This document shows positions 1 to 9,632 of a stretch of DNA of 43,175 nucleotides, piece by piece. Below the pieces are notes generated by a model. That model ran no database searches and was not told the origin of the DNA. It saw only the letters and a list, made by a program, of their open reading frames with translations. The stretch lies in NCBI GenBank assembly GCA_031269245.1, contig JAISZL010000090.1:1-43175 (forward strand), in the 5' to 3' direction. The DNA is from Synergistaceae bacterium. GTDB lineage: Bacteria; Synergistota; Synergistia; Synergistales; Synergistaceae. The translations under genes were made by a program, and so were the position numbers. The first letter of the stretch is position 1. The number at the start of each line of letters is the position of its first letter.

Positions 1-1
1 A

Positions 2-103
2 ACTTATGACAAGATGGTTAAAAGCATGAAAACGGCTCTCGGCTGCTTTACGAAATCAGATATCGCAAACTGGTTTTCGCATGATGGATATAATGCTAAC
101 TAA
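2..103 (+). CDS. C-terminal end of an IS630-like transposase (cut by window edge)
   Basis: Reading frame 2 is open from the window edge to a TAA at 101-103 and encodes the last 33 residues of a protein. The pattern ALGCFTKSDIANWFSHDGY resembles the typical C-terminus of IS630/DDE-superfamily transposases, which often end with an acidic or polar helix and a 'WF..(C/D)GY' motif. The rest of the gene lies outside the window, so catalytic residues cannot be checked. The stop is only about 35 bases from the 3' end of fhs, which is intact. The family call rests on memory of this short tail and could be wrong. Confidence 0.5.
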   Translation, partial: TYDKMVKSMKTALGCFTKSDIANWFSHDGYNAN

Positions 104-137
104 TAATGGATTCGCTATATATTGTTCATACCGAACA

Positions 138-1814
138 TCAGAACAGGCCGGATATCCTGCCAGTATTATCTACGTCGATTTTTTCCGCCGCCGGGACCTT
201 GGGAAGTCCAGGCATGGTCATTATGTCCCCTGTCAACGCCACGATAAACCCCGCTCCGGCGGACACCTTGAGGTTGCGTACCGTGACGCGGAAGTCTTTC
301 GGCGCTCCGAGCAGAGAAGCGTTGTCCGAGAAACTGTACTGTGTTTTAGCCATACATACCGGCATCTTGTCGAAGCCGAGTTCGGTGAGCTGTTTGCACT
401 GCTTTTTGGCTTCTGGAGTCAAATCGACACCATCCGCGCGATATATCTTCCTCGCTATGGCGTCGAGCTTTTCTTCTATCGGGATGTCCAGATGATACGA
501 CTGAGCGAAGCGGTTCGGCGCTTCGCAGATGCGCACTACCTCTTTCGCCAGTTCTATACCGCCGTCTCCACCCTTGTCCCATACTTCCGATAGAGCAACG
601 TTGACGCCGAGTTCTCCGCATCTGTCACGGACGAGTTTCAGTTCCGCCTCGGAATCAGTTGGGAAACGGTTAAGCGCGACCACCGCAGGCAACCCGAATA
701 CCTTCGTAACGTTTTCTGCATGTTGCAAAAGGTTCGGGAGGCCTTTTTCGAGAGCCGCTGGGTTTTCAATGCTGAGTTCAGCCTTGGGGACGCCGCCGTG
801 GTGTTTCAGCGCGCGCACGGTCGCCACGATTACCGTTGCGGAAGGGGTCAGCCCGGCGACGCGGCATTTGATGTCAAGGAACTTCTCAGCGCCGAGATCC
901 GCCCCGAAACCGGCCTCCGTTATGGCATATTCTCCCAGCTTTATTGCCATCTTTGTCGCGATTATGGAATTGCACCCGTGGGCTATATTAGCGAATGGGC
1001 CGCCGTGAATAAAGGCGGGAGTTCCCTCCAGTGTCTGAACGAGGTTGGGTTTCAGCGCGTCTTTGAGCAAAGCCGTCATAGCTCCGGCGGCGTTCAGCAT
1101 CTCCGCCGTTATCGGTTTCTCGTCGCGCGTATAAGCGACAATGATGCGCGAGAGCCGCGACTTGAGATCGTCGATGTCTTTCGACAGGCATAAAACGGCC
1201 ATGACCTCGCTCGCGACCGTAATGTCAAAACCGTCTTCGCGCGGCACGCCGTTTACCCTGCCCCCGAGACCGTCCGTGATGAACCGGAGCTGCCTGTCAT
1301 TCATGTCGACGGCGCGTTTCCATGTTATCCGGCGAGTGTCTACGCCGAGAGAGTTGCTTTGAAAGATGTGGTTGTCGAGCATCGCCGCGAGGAGGTTGTT
1401 CGCGGCACCGATCGCGTGGAAGTCGCCGGTGAAGTGGAGATTGATGTCCTCCATAGGAACGACCTGTGCGTAACCGCCTCCGGCAGCTCCGCCCTTGACG
1501 CCGAACACGGGGCCAAGTGACGGCTCGCGGAGCGCGACAGCGCTTTTTTTGCCTATTTTGCGCAACGCATCCGCCAAGCCGACGGTTGTCGTCGTTTTTC
1601 CCTCCCCCGCTGGAGTCGGTGTTATAGCTGTGACCAGGACGAGTTTCCCGTCAGGGCGTCCCGCTAGTTCAGCGAGTAAGGCGCAATCTATCTTGGCCTT
1701 GTAGTTTCCGTACTGCTCGATATATTTCTCGTCTATCCCGGCGACATCCGCTATTTCACCTATGTGCCTCATTTTCGCCGCTTGCGCAATCTCTATATCC
1801 GATTTGCGGTTCAA
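138..1814 (-). CDS. fhs: Formate--tetrahydrofolate ligase
   Basis: Cytoplasmic enzyme that joins formate and THF to 10-formyl-THF at the cost of ATP, or makes ATP in reverse. The 558-residue product matches the usual family length (about 556-560). The ATP-binding loop [15 protein letters not shown] is near residue 66, and the FTGDFHAI and [10 protein letters not shown] blocks typical of the family are present. The start is a TTG (1812-1814) preceded by GAAGGG five bases upstream; no better ATG exists. It follows hutU on the same strand after 113 bases and may be co-transcribed. In this setting it links formate and C1-THF from histidine degradation to the methyl branch of the Wood-Ljungdahl pathway encoded downstream. 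Identity is certain; the direction of flux is inference. Confidence 0.97.
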   Translation of the reverse strand: MNRKSDIEIAQAAKMRHIGEIADVAGIDEKYIEQYGNYKAKIDCALLAELAGRPDGKLVLVTAITPTPAGEGKTTTTVGLADALRKIGKKSAVALREPSLGPVFGVKGGAAGGGYAQVVPMEDINLHFTGDFHAIGAANNLLAAMLDNHIFQSNSLGVDTRRITWKRAVDMNDRQLRFITDGLGGRVNGVPREDGFDITVASEVMAVLCLSKDIDDLKSRLSRIIVAYTRDEKPITAEMLNAAGAMTALLKDALKPNLVQTLEGTPAFIHGGPFANIAHGCNSIIATKMAIKLGEYAITEAGFGADLGAEKFLDIKCRVAGLTPSATVIVATVRALKHHGGVPKAELSIENPAALEKGLPNLLQHAENVTKVFGLPAVVALNRFPTDSEAELKLVRDRCGELGVNVALSEVWDKGGDGGIELAKEVVRICEAPNRFAQSYHLDIPIEEKLDAIARKIYRADGVDLTPEAKKQCKQLTELGFDKMPVCMAKTQYSFSDNASLLGAPKDFRVTVRNLKVSAGAGFIVALTGDIMTMPGLPKVPAAEKIDVDNTGRISGLF

Positions 1815-1927
1815 TTTAACCCTTCACTCCATTCGTGAAATATATTTCAGATCAATTCCTCTTCCTGAATGGTCGACTGAATTGCGCATATTAGCGCGCC
1901 GAATAAAAACAACCATGCGCTCAATCT

Positions 1928-3943
1928 TTACTGTAAATTAACCAATTCTTCAAGATAACCCTCATCCGCGATAAACGGCAAAGTGATATGTCCGTCTTCT
2001 CTTTTACGGTTAAATTCCTCTGCGGTCTCTATCGCGTGTTCGTTGCGTGCCCACGCGCGGCGCGCAACGCCGCTGATGACGTCCCAGCTCATCGACGAAC
2101 GGATTATGCTGTCGACGCGGAGGCTGCCGTCAAGTACGAGGCCGAAACCGCCGTTTATGGCTTTGCCGGTGCCGACCCCTCCGCCGTTGTGCAGGGCGGC
2201 GAGGCTCATTCCCCTCGCGCAGTTCCCGGCAAAGCACTGTATCGCCATTTCGCCCATCACGTTGCTGCCATCTTTGATGTTCGACGTTTCGCGATACGGA
2301 GAATCCGTACCGGACACGTCGTGGTGGTCGCGGCCTATCATCACTGGGCCTATTTCGCCGCGGCGGACCATCTCGTTGAACTTGAGGGCAATCCTCACAC
2401 GGCCTTCCTCGTCCTGATACAGGATCCTCGCCTGTGTGCCAACCACCAGTTTGTGGCGCTCCGCGTCGCGTATCCACGCCCAGTTGTCGTGGTCCTGGAA
2501 ACGCCTCGACGGGTCGATGCAATCCATCGCGGTCCTGTCCGTCGCGCGCAAATCCTCAGCCTTCCCGGACAGGCAGACCCAGCGGAATGGCCCGTACCCA
2601 TAGTCGAAAAGCAACGGTCCCATTATGTCCTCCACATACGAGGGGAATATGAAACCGTCGTATGTGTCCGTGCCGTTCTTGGCTATCTCCGTGACCCCAG
2701 CGTCGAAAACGGCCTTCATGAACGAGTTGCCGTAATCGAAGAAATAAGTTCCTTTTTCGACGAGCGCCTTGATCAACTCAAAATGTTTTCTCAGGCTCCT
2801 GTCTACCAAGCGATGAAATTCTTCCGTGTCGTCGCGCAGAAGGCGCGTGCGTTCCTCGAACGTCACCTCGTATGGGCAGTACCCTCCGGCATATGCCGCA
2901 TGGCACGATGTTTGGTCAGACAGCAGGTCAACTTTTTTCCCGTTGTCCAAGGCGTACTGAAGCAGGTCGACCACGTTGCCTTCGTACGCTATGGAGAGCG
3001 GCAGCCCAGTGGACATGGCTTCCTCTGCCAACGCGAAAGCCTCGGGCAAATTTTTAGTCCGCTTGCTCACCCAACCCTGACTATGCCGTGTTTCTATTCG
3101 CGATTGATCGACCTCGGCAATTATTGACGCCGCGCCAGCGATTTCCGCGGCCTTCGATTGCGCGCCGCTCATACCTCCGAGTCCCGACGATATGAAAAGA
3201 TGTCCCGCGAGACCCTGGGTTCCCGTAAGACTGAAATTTTTCCGCCCCGCGTTGAGGAGCGTGTTGTACGTACCATGCACGATACCCTGCGGGCCTATGT
3301 ACATCCACCCGCCAGCGGTCATTTGCCCATAGTTCGCTACGCCCAAAGCCGATGCGCGGGCGAAACCATCCGGGCTGTCAAACATACCCACCATCAGCCC
3401 GTTGGTGAGGATGACCCTTGGCGAGTCAGGTTTCGAACGGAAAAGCCCGAGCGGATGTCCTGACTCCACGACCAGAGTGTGATCCTCGGTCAGTATCTCA
3501 AGATATTTTTTTATCAGAAGGTACTGCATCCAGTTCTGGCAAACCTGCCCCGTTTCGCCGTACGTAACAAGTTCGTAGGGGTAAAGGGCAACCTCGAAAT
3601 CAAGGTTGTTGTCGATCATCACCTGAAAGGCTTTGCCTTCCGCGCACTTACCCTTGTACTCTTCTATCGGCTTCCCGAATAATTTCCCCTTCGGACGAAA
3701 ACGATAACCGTAAATTCGCCCGCGCTCGCGATATTCCGCAAGAAATTCAAGCGCAATCTCCCTGTGGAATTTTTCCGGTATGTATCGGAGCGCGTTTTTA
3801 AGGGCGAGGATCGTCTCCGATTCATTCAAGACCTGCCCTCTGTTGGGCGCTCTCCGTATACCAGGCTCAAATTCGGGCTTTTCGGGCAGGCCGTCAGAGA
3901 AATCCAGCCTTATTTCAAGAAGTTTTCCTGTTGAATCAAACAT
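1928..3943 (-). CDS. hutU: Urocanate hydratase (long form)
   Basis: Converts urocanate to imidazolone propionate with NAD+, the second step of histidine degradation, in the cytoplasm. The protein carries the urocanase blocks, for example GGWMYIGPQGIVHGT, SGLGGMSGAQ, YGPFRWVCLSG, VGTQARILYQD and GRDHHDVSG. At 671 residues it belongs to the longer urocanase class seen in several anaerobes rather than the roughly 557-residue class of Pseudomonas. An ATG five codons upstream (3956-3958) is open, but the sequence it begins contains GGGAG eight bases before the ATG at 3941-3943, so that inner ATG is the better start. hutH, hutI and the formiminotransferase are not in the window. Its place before fhs suggests shared use in histidine fermentation. 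Confidence 0.96.
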   Translation of the reverse strand: MFDSTGKLLEIRLDFSDGLPEKPEFEPGIRRAPNRGQVLNESETILALKNALRYIPEKFHREIALEFLAEYRERGRIYGYRFRPKGKLFGKPIEEYKGKCAEGKAFQVMIDNNLDFEVALYPYELVTYGETGQVCQNWMQYLLIKKYLEILTEDHTLVVESGHPLGLFRSKPDSPRVILTNGLMVGMFDSPDGFARASALGVANYGQMTAGGWMYIGPQGIVHGTYNTLLNAGRKNFSLTGTQGLAGHLFISSGLGGMSGAQSKAAEIAGAASIIAEVDQSRIETRHSQGWVSKRTKNLPEAFALAEEAMSTGLPLSIAYEGNVVDLLQYALDNGKKVDLLSDQTSCHAAYAGGYCPYEVTFEERTRLLRDDTEEFHRLVDRSLRKHFELIKALVEKGTYFFDYGNSFMKAVFDAGVTEIAKNGTDTYDGFIFPSYVEDIMGPLLFDYGYGPFRWVCLSGKAEDLRATDRTAMDCIDPSRRFQDHDNWAWIRDAERHKLVVGTQARILYQDEEGRVRIALKFNEMVRRGEIGPVMIGRDHHDVSGTDSPYRETSNIKDGSNVMGEMAIQCFAGNCARGMSLAALHNGGGVGTGKAINGGFGLVLDGSLRVDSIIRSSMSWDVISGVARRAWARNEHAIETAEEFNRKREDGHITLPFIADEGYLEELVNLQ

Positions 3944-4181
3944 TATTAATTCTCCCATTCCAAAATATTAAAAGTGGAGTATTACTTTGTCTATCATGGT
4001 TTATAAGCGATGCACACCTTAAGGTAGACTATAGTATACTGAATTGTCAAATACAAGCGTGAAATCGCAAAACCCAAAATATTCGCCCTGCTTCGGCTCG
4101 GGGACGCGTGATCGCGCTTGCGCCCCGGTTAGGCCGTGCTAAAATAATAATCTAACGAGTTGCCTGAAGGGATTGACGCGC

Positions 4182-5166
4182 ATGGGGACAGGGGCGAAAA
4201 GCATGGGGAATGCCCGGTCAGGAACATCCGGGGGAGGCTCGCTGAGGAACGCTGGTGGAAATGGTGGTTATGGGGAGCGCAGGGGTCGTCTGCTTCCGCT
4301 GAAGAACGACCTGGTTTTCAAGCTCATTTTCGGCGATTACAGATACGTTGCGATAATACGCGCGTTTCTCATAGCAGCGCTCTACATCCCGGCGGAGGAG
4401 TACGAGGAATTGGAGATAATAGATCCTCACCTGGAGCGCGACTCGCCCTATGACAAGCTTGGCATACTTGACGTGCGTGTGCGGTTGAGGAACAAGAAGC
4501 TGATCTCCGTGGAGATCCAGGTCCGCAAGATGCCGTTCATGGCGGAGCGCGCGGCGTTCTCCGCCGGGAGCGGCCTGTCCCGCAAGATAGCCCCCGGCCA
4601 GACCTACGCGAGGATAGAGAGGGTAGTGACGATAGTTATAGCCGACTACGGCATGATCGACGCGGATGAGCATTACCACCACGTATTCAAGCTCTACGAC
4701 CCGGACAAGAGGGTGCTTTTTACGGACGTTATGGAAATTCACACTTTCTTTAGAACTGAGGGAGTTGCCCGAGACCCCCGGCGCGGATGCGAAGGAGAGC
4801 GAACTTCTGGACTGGCTCCGGCTGATAAGGTCTGAGAAGGAGGAGGAGATCGAGATGCTTGCGACGAAGACGGAAGAGATGAAGATGGCGGTGGGGCGTT
4901 TGAAGCGGCTCAGTGCCGACGAGCGCACGAGGATGCTCTACGAGGCGCGGGAGATGTATCTGATGGACGAAGTCACCTGACGCGAAGCCGCGGAGGCAAA
5001 GGGCAGAGAAGAGGGTATAGCGGAAGGCATTACAAAGGGCAGGGCGGAGGGCAGGGCTGATATGGTGAAGAGGATGCTCCTCGATGGGTTCGATGCCGGG
5101 ACGATCTCACGAGTCTCCGGCATGGCCGTTGAAGAGATAAATAGCCTGAAACAGCAGGCTCACTGA
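4182..5166 (+). pseudogene. Rpn-family PD-(D/E)XK nuclease/putative transposase, broken by frameshift and stop
   Basis: Rpn (recombination-promoting nuclease) proteins are multicopy PD-(D/E)XK enzymes related to transposase_31. The N-terminal part (LPLKNDLVFKLIFGD, then ILDVR and VEIQ as the likely D...ExQ catalytic centre) is open from 4182 to about 4740. After EIHT the reading frame shifts at a T-rich spot (about 4739-4755), and the expected LELRELP sequence continues in another frame. That frame meets a TGA at 4978-4980; beyond it the usual Gly/Glu/Arg-rich tail (REEGIAEGITKGRAEG...) stays open to a TGA at 5164-5166. The partial copy just downstream has CGA (Arg) at the position of this TGA, so the stop looks like a C-to-T nonsense change. 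Two disruptions make this a pseudogene. Sequencing error could explain the frameshift but hardly both. Confidence 0.85.
4878..5006 (+). repeat. Direct repeat, copy 1 (within Rpn pseudogene)
   Basis: Starts with GATGAAGATGGCGGTGGGGC and ends with GGAGGCAAAGGGCAG. It is nearly identical to 5165-5285, with a few substitutions and one eight-base difference. The spacing of 287 bases and shared reading frame suggest a partial tandem duplication, or arrival of a second Rpn gene that later lost its 5' part. Confidence 0.9.
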
Positions 5167-5285
5167 TGAAGATGGCGGTGGGGCGTTTAAAGCGGCTCAG
5201 CGCCGACGAGCGCGCGAGGATGCTCTGCGAGGCGCGGGAGATGTATCTGATGGACGAAGCCACCCGACGCGGAGGCAAAGGGCAG
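5165..5285 (+). repeat. Direct repeat, copy 2
   Basis: Second copy of 4878-5006, lacking eight bases (the GAAGCCGC stretch of copy 1). It keeps CGA where copy 1 has TGA, showing which codon is ancestral. Confidence 0.9.
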
Positions 5286-5324
5286 ACAGGAGGAATAAAG
5301 GGGTGGTGGACTCGTGGGCGATAG
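5166..5324 (+). pseudogene. Partial second copy of the Rpn C-terminal region
   Basis: From the ATG at 5166 the frame encodes MKMAVGRLKRLSADERARML and continues to a TAG at 5322-5324, 52 residues in all. It repeats the C-terminal segment of the adjacent Rpn pseudogene, but an eight-base deletion after the DEATRR codons shifts the frame and replaces the normal tail. It has no catalytic part and is a remnant. The following GT8 gene starts inside it. Confidence 0.75.
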
Positions 5325-6333
5325 CGGTAATGTGATACAGATCGTTTTGGCGGTTTTCGACGCCAGCGGGAAGTACAGCAAGTACGCAGGGGTTGTGATG
5401 ACGTCGATTTTCCAGCGCACGCAAAACCTGGTTTGCGTCACGATATTGCATGACGAGACTCTGACGGAGGATAACAGGTCGCGTTTCATTAGGACGGCGG
5501 AGGTCTTCGGGCAGACGGTCCGTTTTATAGACGTATCCGAGGCGGTCTTGGCGTTGGGGCAGGACATCGATGACATTGCGCGTGAATTCACCAGAGGCAC
5601 GCTCTTTCGCCTTCTGATACCGGATGTGATCGACGCGCCCAAGGTTATTTATTTGGATTGCGACATAGCGGTCAACATGGACATAGCCGAACTTTGGGGC
5701 GTCGGCGTCGATAACTTATCATTGGCTGTGGCAGATAGAAATAAGTATCCCGGCACGCGGGAAACAACACTGCATATCAAGATCAGGGCGTGGGCGATGC
5801 GGTTTGATGAACTGAAATATTTTAACTCCGGGGTGCTTTTGATGAACCTGGACCGAATGCGCAAGAGAAAACTCAACCTTGTTGAAAGCGCCAGGGCGTT
5901 TTCCATGCGCTATCGGCTTTGTGCGGACTTTTTGGACCAGGACTTCCTGAACGCATTTTTTCAGGGGGATGTCCTCTTCATAGACAGACGTTTTAACCGC
6001 ACCGACCCTTCAGCCAATATTGAAAACGCCATACTCCATTTCACAGGGTATGAAAGGGCGTGGGAGCCTCATCCAGTCGTGCGGACGCGAGATCATCTTT
6101 TCTGGGAGACACTTATCCAGTCTGAGTGGCGTGATCAGCTCATTGAGTCCATATTCGATATGTTTAAAAACGGCAGGCGGTGTCACTACCATACATCCGA
6201 CTGCTACAGGCGAATTTTGTATCGTTTGAAACAAGACTTATTGACAAATAGTTTGCCAGCCCGATTTATAAAAGATTTGCGGGTAGTCCTTAAAGAGCTT
6301 GGCGCACGCCATCGGGAAAGCTCTTGCGGATGA
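5314..6333 (+). CDS. Glycosyltransferase family 8 protein
   Basis: Likely cytoplasmic or membrane-peripheral transferase that adds a hexose from a nucleotide sugar to LPS core or another surface glycan. The 339-residue product has the GT8 layout: an N-terminal Rossmann-like part with VVMTSIFQRT and LHDETLTEDN, the metal-binding DxD in YLDCDIAVN (about residues 110-120), FNSGVLLMNL near 170, DQDFLNA near 210, and HFTG near 240. The GTG at 5314 is weakly supported by a GGTGG stretch; a GTG at 5332 is an alternative. The gene begins inside the Rpn remnant and its last 44 bases overlap the convergent GT4 gene. It is a paralogue of the GT8 gene at 8439-9467; the acceptor sugar cannot be told. Confidence 0.9.
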   Translation: MGDSGNVIQIVLAVFDASGKYSKYAGVVMTSIFQRTQNLVCVTILHDETLTEDNRSRFIRTAEVFGQTVRFIDVSEAVLALGQDIDDIAREFTRGTLFRLLIPDVIDAPKVIYLDCDIAVNMDIAELWGVGVDNLSLAVADRNKYPGTRETTLHIKIRAWAMRFDELKYFNSGVLLMNLDRMRKRKLNLVESARAFSMRYRLCADFLDQDFLNAFFQGDVLFIDRRFNRTDPSANIENAILHFTGYERAWEPHPVVRTRDHLFWETLIQSEWRDQLIESIFDMFKNGRRCHYHTSDCYRRILYRLKQDLLTNSLPARFIKDLRVVLKELGARHRESSCG

Positions 6334-7441
6334 CGTCGTAATAAGCGTTTACGGCGCGCTCCGTTGAGAAATACGACGCGCGTTTCTTCAATTCCTCTGA
6401 GGAGAGGGGGCGTCTCAGAGTTTCTGAAATAGCCTCCGCCATAGCGTCAGCGTCTCCGATCGGGACCAGCCGGCCCCATTTCCCGTCCGCCAGGATTTCC
6501 CGAGGGCCGCTGGGGCAGTCAGTCGAGACTACGTTTACGCCGCAAGCGATCGCCTCTATCAGCACATTGGGCAGACCTTCGTATTTTGACGACAAGACGA
6601 ATACGGAGGCGCGCTCCATATATGCGTAGATGTTGGGGACGTAACCCGCGAAGAAAGTGTTTTCCCTCAATCCAAGCTCTTTTGCCAGCACCTCCAGACG
6701 TCCCCTGTCGGGCCCGTCGCCTAGAATCACCAGGCGGGCGTCGACATTCGAATTGTGCCTCAGCCGCGAAAAAGCGGTGACGAGCGTATCCAACCCCTTG
6801 AGTTTGTGCAGACGTCCGGCGCTCATGATTATAGGGCGCTCTGGAGAAGCTGACCCGCAAAACCAGGGATGATCGACAGGAGCGCACATCTCCGCCGAAC
6901 TCGAGGGATCTTGGACAGGGTTGTATATAACCACCGTCTTTTCCCTGGGGACCACGCCGAGATCGACGAGTTCGTCCGCTACCACGTTTGAAACGCATAC
7001 GCACCGGTCAGCCTGTCTGTACAGGTATCGCGCTCTCATGATTCGGCGCAATCTGTGAAATTTCGAATCACTTGCCATGCGAGTGCCAAAAACGTTGCGT
7101 TCCGACACGACGAGGCGAAAGTCAAAGCCGCGCAGCAACTTGGCCCAGGAGGCCAAACAGTTCGTCGAGTGTCCGAATGAGATCACGACGTCGGGCTTTG
7201 CCGCTCGGAAGTAGCTTGCGAGGCGCGAGAAGGGGGTAAGGAGGGCGAGCGGCTGCGACGTGCAGTCGAGGTCAACGACGTTTACGGCTGGCGAGTTCAA
7301 GGACATAAACTCCCCTCCCTCGTGAAGCACCGCCAGATCCACGGAGAGGTCGTCTTTCGCGGCCAGCTCGCGGGCTAAGATACGCACGACCCGTTGTATT
7401 CCTCCGAATCTGAGATCGCTGCAAAGAAGAGACAGCTTCAT
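6290..7441 (-). CDS. Glycosyltransferase family 4 (group 1) protein
   Basis: A GT-B fold glycosyltransferase of about 383 residues, probably transferring a sugar to a lipid-linked or LPS-core acceptor at the inner face of the membrane. The N-terminal domain has the FGGIQRVVRILA motif of this family. The C-terminal nucleotide-sugar domain holds SAGRLHKLKGLDTL, RLVILGDGPDRGRLE and the EX7E-like region SKYEGLPNVLIEAIACG. The ATG at 7439-7441 has GGAG rather far upstream. It is the last gene of a three-gene minus-strand set (GT8, GT9, GT4) with an 18-base gap to the GT9 gene. The conserved C-terminal end VNVVSTDCPSGPREIL is shared with the GT4 at 10262-11389, so the two are paralogues. Confidence 0.92.
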   Translation of the reverse strand: MKLSLLCSDLRFGGIQRVVRILARELAAKDDLSVDLAVLHEGGEFMSLNSPAVNVVDLDCTSQPLALLTPFSRLASYFRAAKPDVVISFGHSTNCLASWAKLLRGFDFRLVVSERNVFGTRMASDSKFHRLRRIMRARYLYRQADRCVCVSNVVADELVDLGVVPREKTVVIYNPVQDPSSSAEMCAPVDHPWFCGSASPERPIIMSAGRLHKLKGLDTLVTAFSRLRHNSNVDARLVILGDGPDRGRLEVLAKELGLRENTFFAGYVPNIYAYMERASVFVLSSKYEGLPNVLIEAIACGVNVVSTDCPSGPREILADGKWGRLVPIGDADAMAEAISETLRRPLSSEELKKRASYFSTERAVNAYYDVIRKSFPDGVRQAL

Positions 7442-7459
7442 GGTTGGATAAGGGCTCCG

Positions 7460-8446
7460 TCAGATTGTTGAGACGAACTCCCGGAACGCGCTGAGCGCTC
7501 TGTCGGGGGAGATGTCCGCGAGGCAGTCCTTCGGGCAGTCGTAGTTGCGGCACCCGGCGTCGGGGCATGTCACCTTCACGTCGCGGAACCACGGCATCCG
7601 GAAGTTCATGCCGTACGCGTCCGTGACGCCGAAGAAGCCAAGTGTCGGGGTCCCGGCGAGTGCCGCCAGGTGCAGCGGGCCGGTGTCGTTGCCCACCGCG
7701 ACCGTGGCCGCCTGCGCAACGGCGGCGTTTAAGGAGAACGACATGCGCCCGACCAGGTTCAGCACCGCCTCGCTTTGGAGCGCGTCCTCTATCTCGCGCG
7801 CTGTCGCTGCCTCCTCGTCGCCGTGGCCGTTCAGAATCACCCCCCACCCCTCGGGCACGAGGCGGGACAGAAACTCTATCCAGTGGCGAACGGGCCAGAA
7901 CTTTTGCGGCTTGCTCGCCCCTATGACGGCAAATAGCCTTTTGTCTGGCAGTCTGGCCAGCATGGAGCGAGCTTCGTCCCTGTCCTCCCGCGACGTGAAT
8001 ATCGAGGGGACGCCGCGGTTCTTGAAGTCGACCCCCAGTGAGTCGAGGTATTCCAGGTGAGTGGTTCTGTAGCAGAACTGCATACCGCTGTTGTAGCCGT
8101 ACCGCAGCGGTATGCCGCTCGAAAGCGAGACTAAAGCCGCCGCCGTTCCCCGGTGCATACTGAAGAGCCATTTGAAACCCATGCCGCGTATCTCCCGGAC
8201 GAGCCTGAAGAAGTCGAGAGGCTTTTTCTTTATGTCCCAGAAGAGCAGCCCGTCTATGTAGGGCTGAACCTCCAGGATGCTGGCGTAACCCTGTTTCGTT
8301 AGAAACGTCAGGCTCACGTCTGGGTATTTCATCTTGAAGCGGTGCGCGGACGCCGCCGCCTGCAGGACGTCGCCAAAGGCGCTGAACCGTATCCACAGAA
8401 CCCTGTCGCCGGCATGCGGCCTGGGCCGCAGATTTTTTTCACGCAT
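7460..8446 (-). CDS. Glycosyltransferase family 9 (heptosyltransferase-like)
   Basis: GT9 enzymes add heptose or related sugars to lipid A-core in the cytoplasm, which implies an outer membrane. The 328-residue product opens with LWIRFSAFGDVLQAAAS, the classic heptosyltransferase N-terminus, and has the second domain GASKPQKFWPVRHW and the nucleotide-sugar motif GNDTGPLHLAALAGTPTLGFFG near residue 250. A Cys-rich end (CPDAGCRNYDCPKDC) is seen in many of these proteins. Its ATG (8444-8446) overlaps the stop of the upstream GT8 gene by eight bases and has AGGAGA eight bases before it, so translation is probably coupled. The exact sugar is unknown. Confidence 0.92.
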   Translation of the reverse strand: MREKNLRPRPHAGDRVLWIRFSAFGDVLQAAASAHRFKMKYPDVSLTFLTKQGYASILEVQPYIDGLLFWDIKKKPLDFFRLVREIRGMGFKWLFSMHRGTAAALVSLSSGIPLRYGYNSGMQFCYRTTHLEYLDSLGVDFKNRGVPSIFTSREDRDEARSMLARLPDKRLFAVIGASKPQKFWPVRHWIEFLSRLVPEGWGVILNGHGDEEAATAREIEDALQSEAVLNLVGRMSFSLNAAVAQAATVAVGNDTGPLHLAALAGTPTLGFFGVTDAYGMNFRMPWFRDVKVTCPDAGCRNYDCPKDCLADISPDRALSAFREFVSTI

Positions 8447-9467
8447 CGGAACGTCTCCTTGGACTCGTGAGTCTGTGTTTCAATTCTTTGCACAAAATCG
8501 ATATTATTTTTGTCATTTCGTTGCGGACAACATCCTTGTAAAGACGGGAGAACACTTTTTTGTAACATTGCCCCGTGTGCAGGTGCACCCGAGGGGAGTT
8601 TTTGAGGGCATCGAACAGGAGGTCCACGACTTCATCCGACGCGAGCTGCCCCCAGGGGGTCTTGAGGAATGTCTTCCAGTACAGGCGATCCAGATCCTTG
8701 AACTTAGGCCCGTTCCATGGTTTGACGGGTCCAACTGCGTGCAGGATTGTGTTGGATATGTCTCCGTCGTGGACGTGGCAGTTGTTGAACCTGCTCTCTA
8801 TGATCTTTATGTCCCCCCTGAAGCACGAATTGATCAAATCCTGATTCACGTGTTCGGTGCAATGAGCGTGGTGTTTGTACCACTTCGCGCTCTGCGGGAT
8901 CAATTTGTATTTCTCCCTTATTTTGGGGAGATCCATCAATAAAACGCCGCCGTTTATATACGCTCTTCGGTCGCACCCGACTAATGAGAATATCAACGCA
9001 TCTGAGGTAAAAAGCCTGTAAGGCCCTAAATCTCCCCTGTCAAGCACTCCCGCGATGGACTTGCCGTCCAGCGGCATGTCCCACAGCTCCTTGATATCCA
9101 TGTTCACTATGATGTCGCAGTCCAGGTAAATCGCCCTGTCCGCGCTGAGTGCGTCCGGTATCAGGAAGAGGTACAGCATTCCGATGGAGCCGTTCTTTTT
9201 TGCCACGCTGATAGCGTCGTTTCCAAACAACTCTATGGATTGCGATATGTCGTGGAACTCCGCCCGCTGGCCGAATGACTCCGCCGTCTCGGTCAGCAGG
9301 GATCGGTTCTGTTCCGTCAAAGTCTCGTCGTGCAGAATGTGAACGCGGACAGTGCTTTGCGTCCGCTCGAATATGGATGCCATGACAACTCCGCAGTACT
9401 TTGCGTAGGTTCCCTTGGGGTCGTAAATACTGAAGACAACGTGGACGGCATCCGCCTCTTTCGTCAA
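8439..9467 (-). CDS. Glycosyltransferase family 8 protein (second copy)
   Basis: About 342 residues, paralogous to the GT8 protein at 5314-6333: VVMASIFERT, LHDETLTEQN, the DxD site YLDCDIIVNMDIKELW, INGGVLLMDL and a VNQDLINSCF block occur in the same order. The open frame continues far upstream, but that part is antisense to the DUF4254 gene and resembles no GT8 sequence. The TTG at 9465-9467 follows AGGAG with a seven-base spacer and gives the normal family N-terminus, so I place the start there. It is the first gene of the minus-strand GT8-GT9-GT4 set. It probably acts on LPS core or another surface glycan. Confidence 0.9.
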   Translation of the reverse strand: MTKEADAVHVVFSIYDPKGTYAKYCGVVMASIFERTQSTVRVHILHDETLTEQNRSLLTETAESFGQRAEFHDISQSIELFGNDAISVAKKNGSIGMLYLFLIPDALSADRAIYLDCDIIVNMDIKELWDMPLDGKSIAGVLDRGDLGPYRLFTSDALIFSLVGCDRRAYINGGVLLMDLPKIREKYKLIPQSAKWYKHHAHCTEHVNQDLINSCFRGDIKIIESRFNNCHVHDGDISNTILHAVGPVKPWNGPKFKDLDRLYWKTFLKTPWGQLASDEVVDLLFDALKNSPRVHLHTGQCYKKVFSRLYKDVVRNEMTKIISILCKELKHRLTSPRRRSDA

Positions 9468-9632
9468 AACAGAGCTCCTCCTTCGAGTTGGGCAGGCTAA
9501 CTTAGTAATTTTAACGTAATTCCGCCGATATTGCCATATGTCAGGCTCGACTGGAGACAAAAACAGTTGTATCCTTAAGCGGCATCGAACCTTGGCGGCT
9601 CTTTGGCTGCCGCGCGGGAAGGGGTTTTGATT

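Noticed and set aside
3960-4060. Minus-strand TTGACA at 4045-4050 as hutU promoter
   Set aside because: No acceptable -10 box lies 16-18 bases downstream.
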